A stretch of 5,720 nt of DNA from Candidatus Aenigmatarchaeota archaeon. GTDB taxonomy: Archaea > Aenigmatarchaeota > Aenigmatarchaeia > GW2011-AR5 > WALA01. The position numbers were made by a program, and so were the translations under genes. Positions 5,023 through 5,720 of this stretch are shown piece by piece (position 1 is the first letter of the stretch; every line of letters begins with the position of its first letter). The notes under the pieces were generated by a model. That model was not told the DNA's origin. It was given only the letters and a program-made list of their open reading frames with translations, and did not search any database. The DNA lies in assembly GCA_015523085.1 (NCBI GenBank), contig WALA01000015.1, positions 1 through 5,720 of the forward strand, written 5' to 3'.

Positions 5023-5425
5023 ACAACTTTTTGATGAATTTCTTCGCTCCGCACGCCTCGCATTTGAGATAAACCATTCCGCCTTCCTTGATTATCTTCG
5101 TGTCCGGCTTTCCGCACTGGGGGCATATGACGTATTCCTTCATGTACGACTCAAGTTTCTTCCTTATCATGCTTCGCGGAAGCTTGGAAAGGATTATGAG
5201 CTCATTTCCGGAAATGTCACCCGGAGCGGCGAGCTCCTTGAACAAGTACTTGGCGATGTGCTTCTTCTCGCGCCGCACGACAGACGCTATCTTTCCGAAA
5301 TTCACGATTATCGTCTTGTTTCCGGAGTATATGATATCCGCTTCGGGCGGTTCGAACCTCTCACCCGATGTAAGGCTCTTTGGTTTCAAGTCGTTTGCAC
5401 GTTTCAAAAGTTTCATGTAATCCAT
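5021..5425 (-). CDS. eif2b: Translation initiation factor 2 subunit beta (aIF2-beta)
   Basis: This is the beta subunit of the trimeric archaeal factor aIF2, which carries initiator Met-tRNA to the small ribosomal subunit. The 134 residues match the full archaeal length. The N-terminal helix MDYMKLLKRA, which contacts the gamma subunit, is followed by SGERFEPPEA (20-29) and the central alpha-beta domain (NKTIIVNF and HIAKYLFKEL). A linker, KLESYMKEYVICP, leads to a C-terminal zinc ribbon with Cys101, Cys104, Cys122 and Cys125. The start at ATG 5425 matches the family's usual MDY opening. There is no Shine-Dalgarno site, and the TTTAAA centre is 26.5 nt from the ATG, so a leaderless message is likely. 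It is the first gene of an operon with DUF424 and the KGQ protein. Confidence 0.95.
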   Translation of the reverse strand: MDYMKLLKRANDLKPKSLTSGERFEPPEADIIYSGNKTIIVNFGKIASVVRREKKHIAKYLFKELAAPGDISGNELIILSKLPRSMIRKKLESYMKEYVICPQCGKPDTKIIKEGGMVYLKCEACGAKKFIKKL

Positions 5426-5448
5426 GCTTATAATTTTGATAAAAAGAA

Positions 5449-5454
5449 TTTAAA
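5449..5454. promoter_or_regulatory. Shared bidirectional TATA box, aIF2-beta and rfcL
   Basis: A single TTTAAA lies at the midpoint of the 51-bp gap. Its centre (5451.5) is 26.5 nt from the A of the aIF2-beta ATG (5425) and 25.5 nt from the A of the rfcL ATG (5477). Both distances match archaeal TATA-to-start spacing, so both messages are predicted to be leaderless. No Shine-Dalgarno site is visible on either side. Flanking symmetry is weak, unlike at 3241-3309. Confidence 0.6.
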
Positions 5455-5476
5455 ATGATTCCGAGCTAATACTTTT

Positions 5477-5720
5477 ATGCTTTTGCAAAAGTACAAACCC
5501 AAAACGCTGTCTGAACTCGCTGGGAACAAGTCCCAAGTGAAAAAGATAATAGAGCTCATCAAATCAAACAAGGCGTTGGTCGTCGTTGGCCCTCCGGGCT
5601 CTGGAAAGACGACGGCAATCGATTTGATTTGCAAAGAGCTCGGATTGGAAAAAATAGATTTGAACTCGGATGAGCTCCGTGACTACAAGTCTCTCAAGCG
5701 AACCGTGATAAGTTCGTCCC
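5477..5720 (+). CDS. rfcL: Replication factor C large subunit, N-terminal part (runs off the window)
   Basis: The first 81 residues of a AAA+ clamp-loader subunit are present; the frame is open at the window end. It begins with QKYKPKTLSELAGNK (4-18), the counterpart of the EKYRPKTLxEhVGN opening of RFC proteins. The Walker A motif GPPGSGKTT is at 38-46. DLNSDELRDY (61-70) corresponds to the ELNASD region that follows. RFC loads the PCNA sliding clamp onto primed DNA using ATP. The large subunit is favoured over the small one because the DYKSLKRTVISSS stretch (68-81) resembles the large-subunit pattern, but this is a judgement from partial sequence. ATG 5477 is the only possible start, since an in-frame TGA lies at 5456 and no alternative start codon comes between. 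Confidence 0.85.
   Translation, partial: MLLQKYKPKTLSELAGNKSQVKKIIELIKSNKALVVVGPPGSGKTTAIDLICKELGLEKIDLNSDELRDYKSLKRTVISSS

Noticed and set aside
5013..5126. Upstream extension adding 38 residues to DUF424.
   Set aside because: It overlaps the conserved zinc ribbon of aIF2-beta in another frame, does not resemble DUF424, and AGGTG marks ATG 5012.
346..5675. The palindrome GAGCTC occurs about 16 times by eye, far more than the one or two expected for a 6-mer in 5.7 kb.
   Set aside because: Thirteen of the 16 are the in-frame codon pair GAG-CTC for Glu-Leu, on whichever strand is coding. Codon preference plus a common dipeptide explains most of it; no positional pattern or link to promoters was seen.
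1..5720. CRISPR array, transposon ends, toxin-antitoxin or defence genes.
   Set aside because: No regularly spaced repeats, transposase motifs or known defence domains were found on either strand.

Overview
The window is archaeal. It carries two protein subunits of archaeal/eukaryotic RNase P (Rpp30 and Pop5), the beta subunit of archaeal translation initiation factor 2, a DUF424 protein and the start of the replication factor C large subunit. The promoters have TATA (TTTAAA) boxes about 25 bp upstream of start codons, and genes are packed tightly with overlaps of 1 to 38 nt. This would suit a small, compact archaeal genome, possibly of the DPANN type. That placement is inference: no rRNA or other lineage marker is present.

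Layout. Positions 1-17 (minus) look like the 5' end of a tRNA gene cut by the window edge. Positions 48-3250 (minus) hold four genes read right to left: a NOL1/NOP2/Sun RNA m5C methyltransferase (2384-3250), a PUA-like RNA-binding protein that overlaps it by 1 nt (1950-2384), a HAD-superfamily phosphatase with its own promoter (970-1875), and a fructokinase-like PfkB sugar kinase 1 nt after it (48-968). A short divergent promoter region separates this block from the plus-strand pair rnp3 (Rpp30, 3309-4052) and rnp2 (Pop5, 4015-4395). Pop5 overlaps tail-to-tail with a second minus-strand operon: aIF2-beta (5021-5425), then DUF424 (4728-5012), then a small membrane-anchored KGQ protein (4379-4750). 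A second divergent promoter region leads to rfcL (5477 to the window end, partial).

Function. Most genes belong to core information processing: tRNA 5' maturation, RNA methylation, translation initiation and clamp loading. The HAD/PfkB pair is probably a small sugar-phosphate unit, and the KGQ protein is a putative surface protein of unknown role.

The most unusual signal is in the two divergent promoter regions. In each, a single self-complementary TTTAAA box sits at the midpoint of about 50 bp, about 25 bp from a start codon on each side. The first of the two lies inside a 69-bp imperfect dyad bounded by 9-bp perfect inverted arms. I found no CRISPR array, mobile element or recognisable defence system. 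No stretch longer than 80 bp is without a gene.
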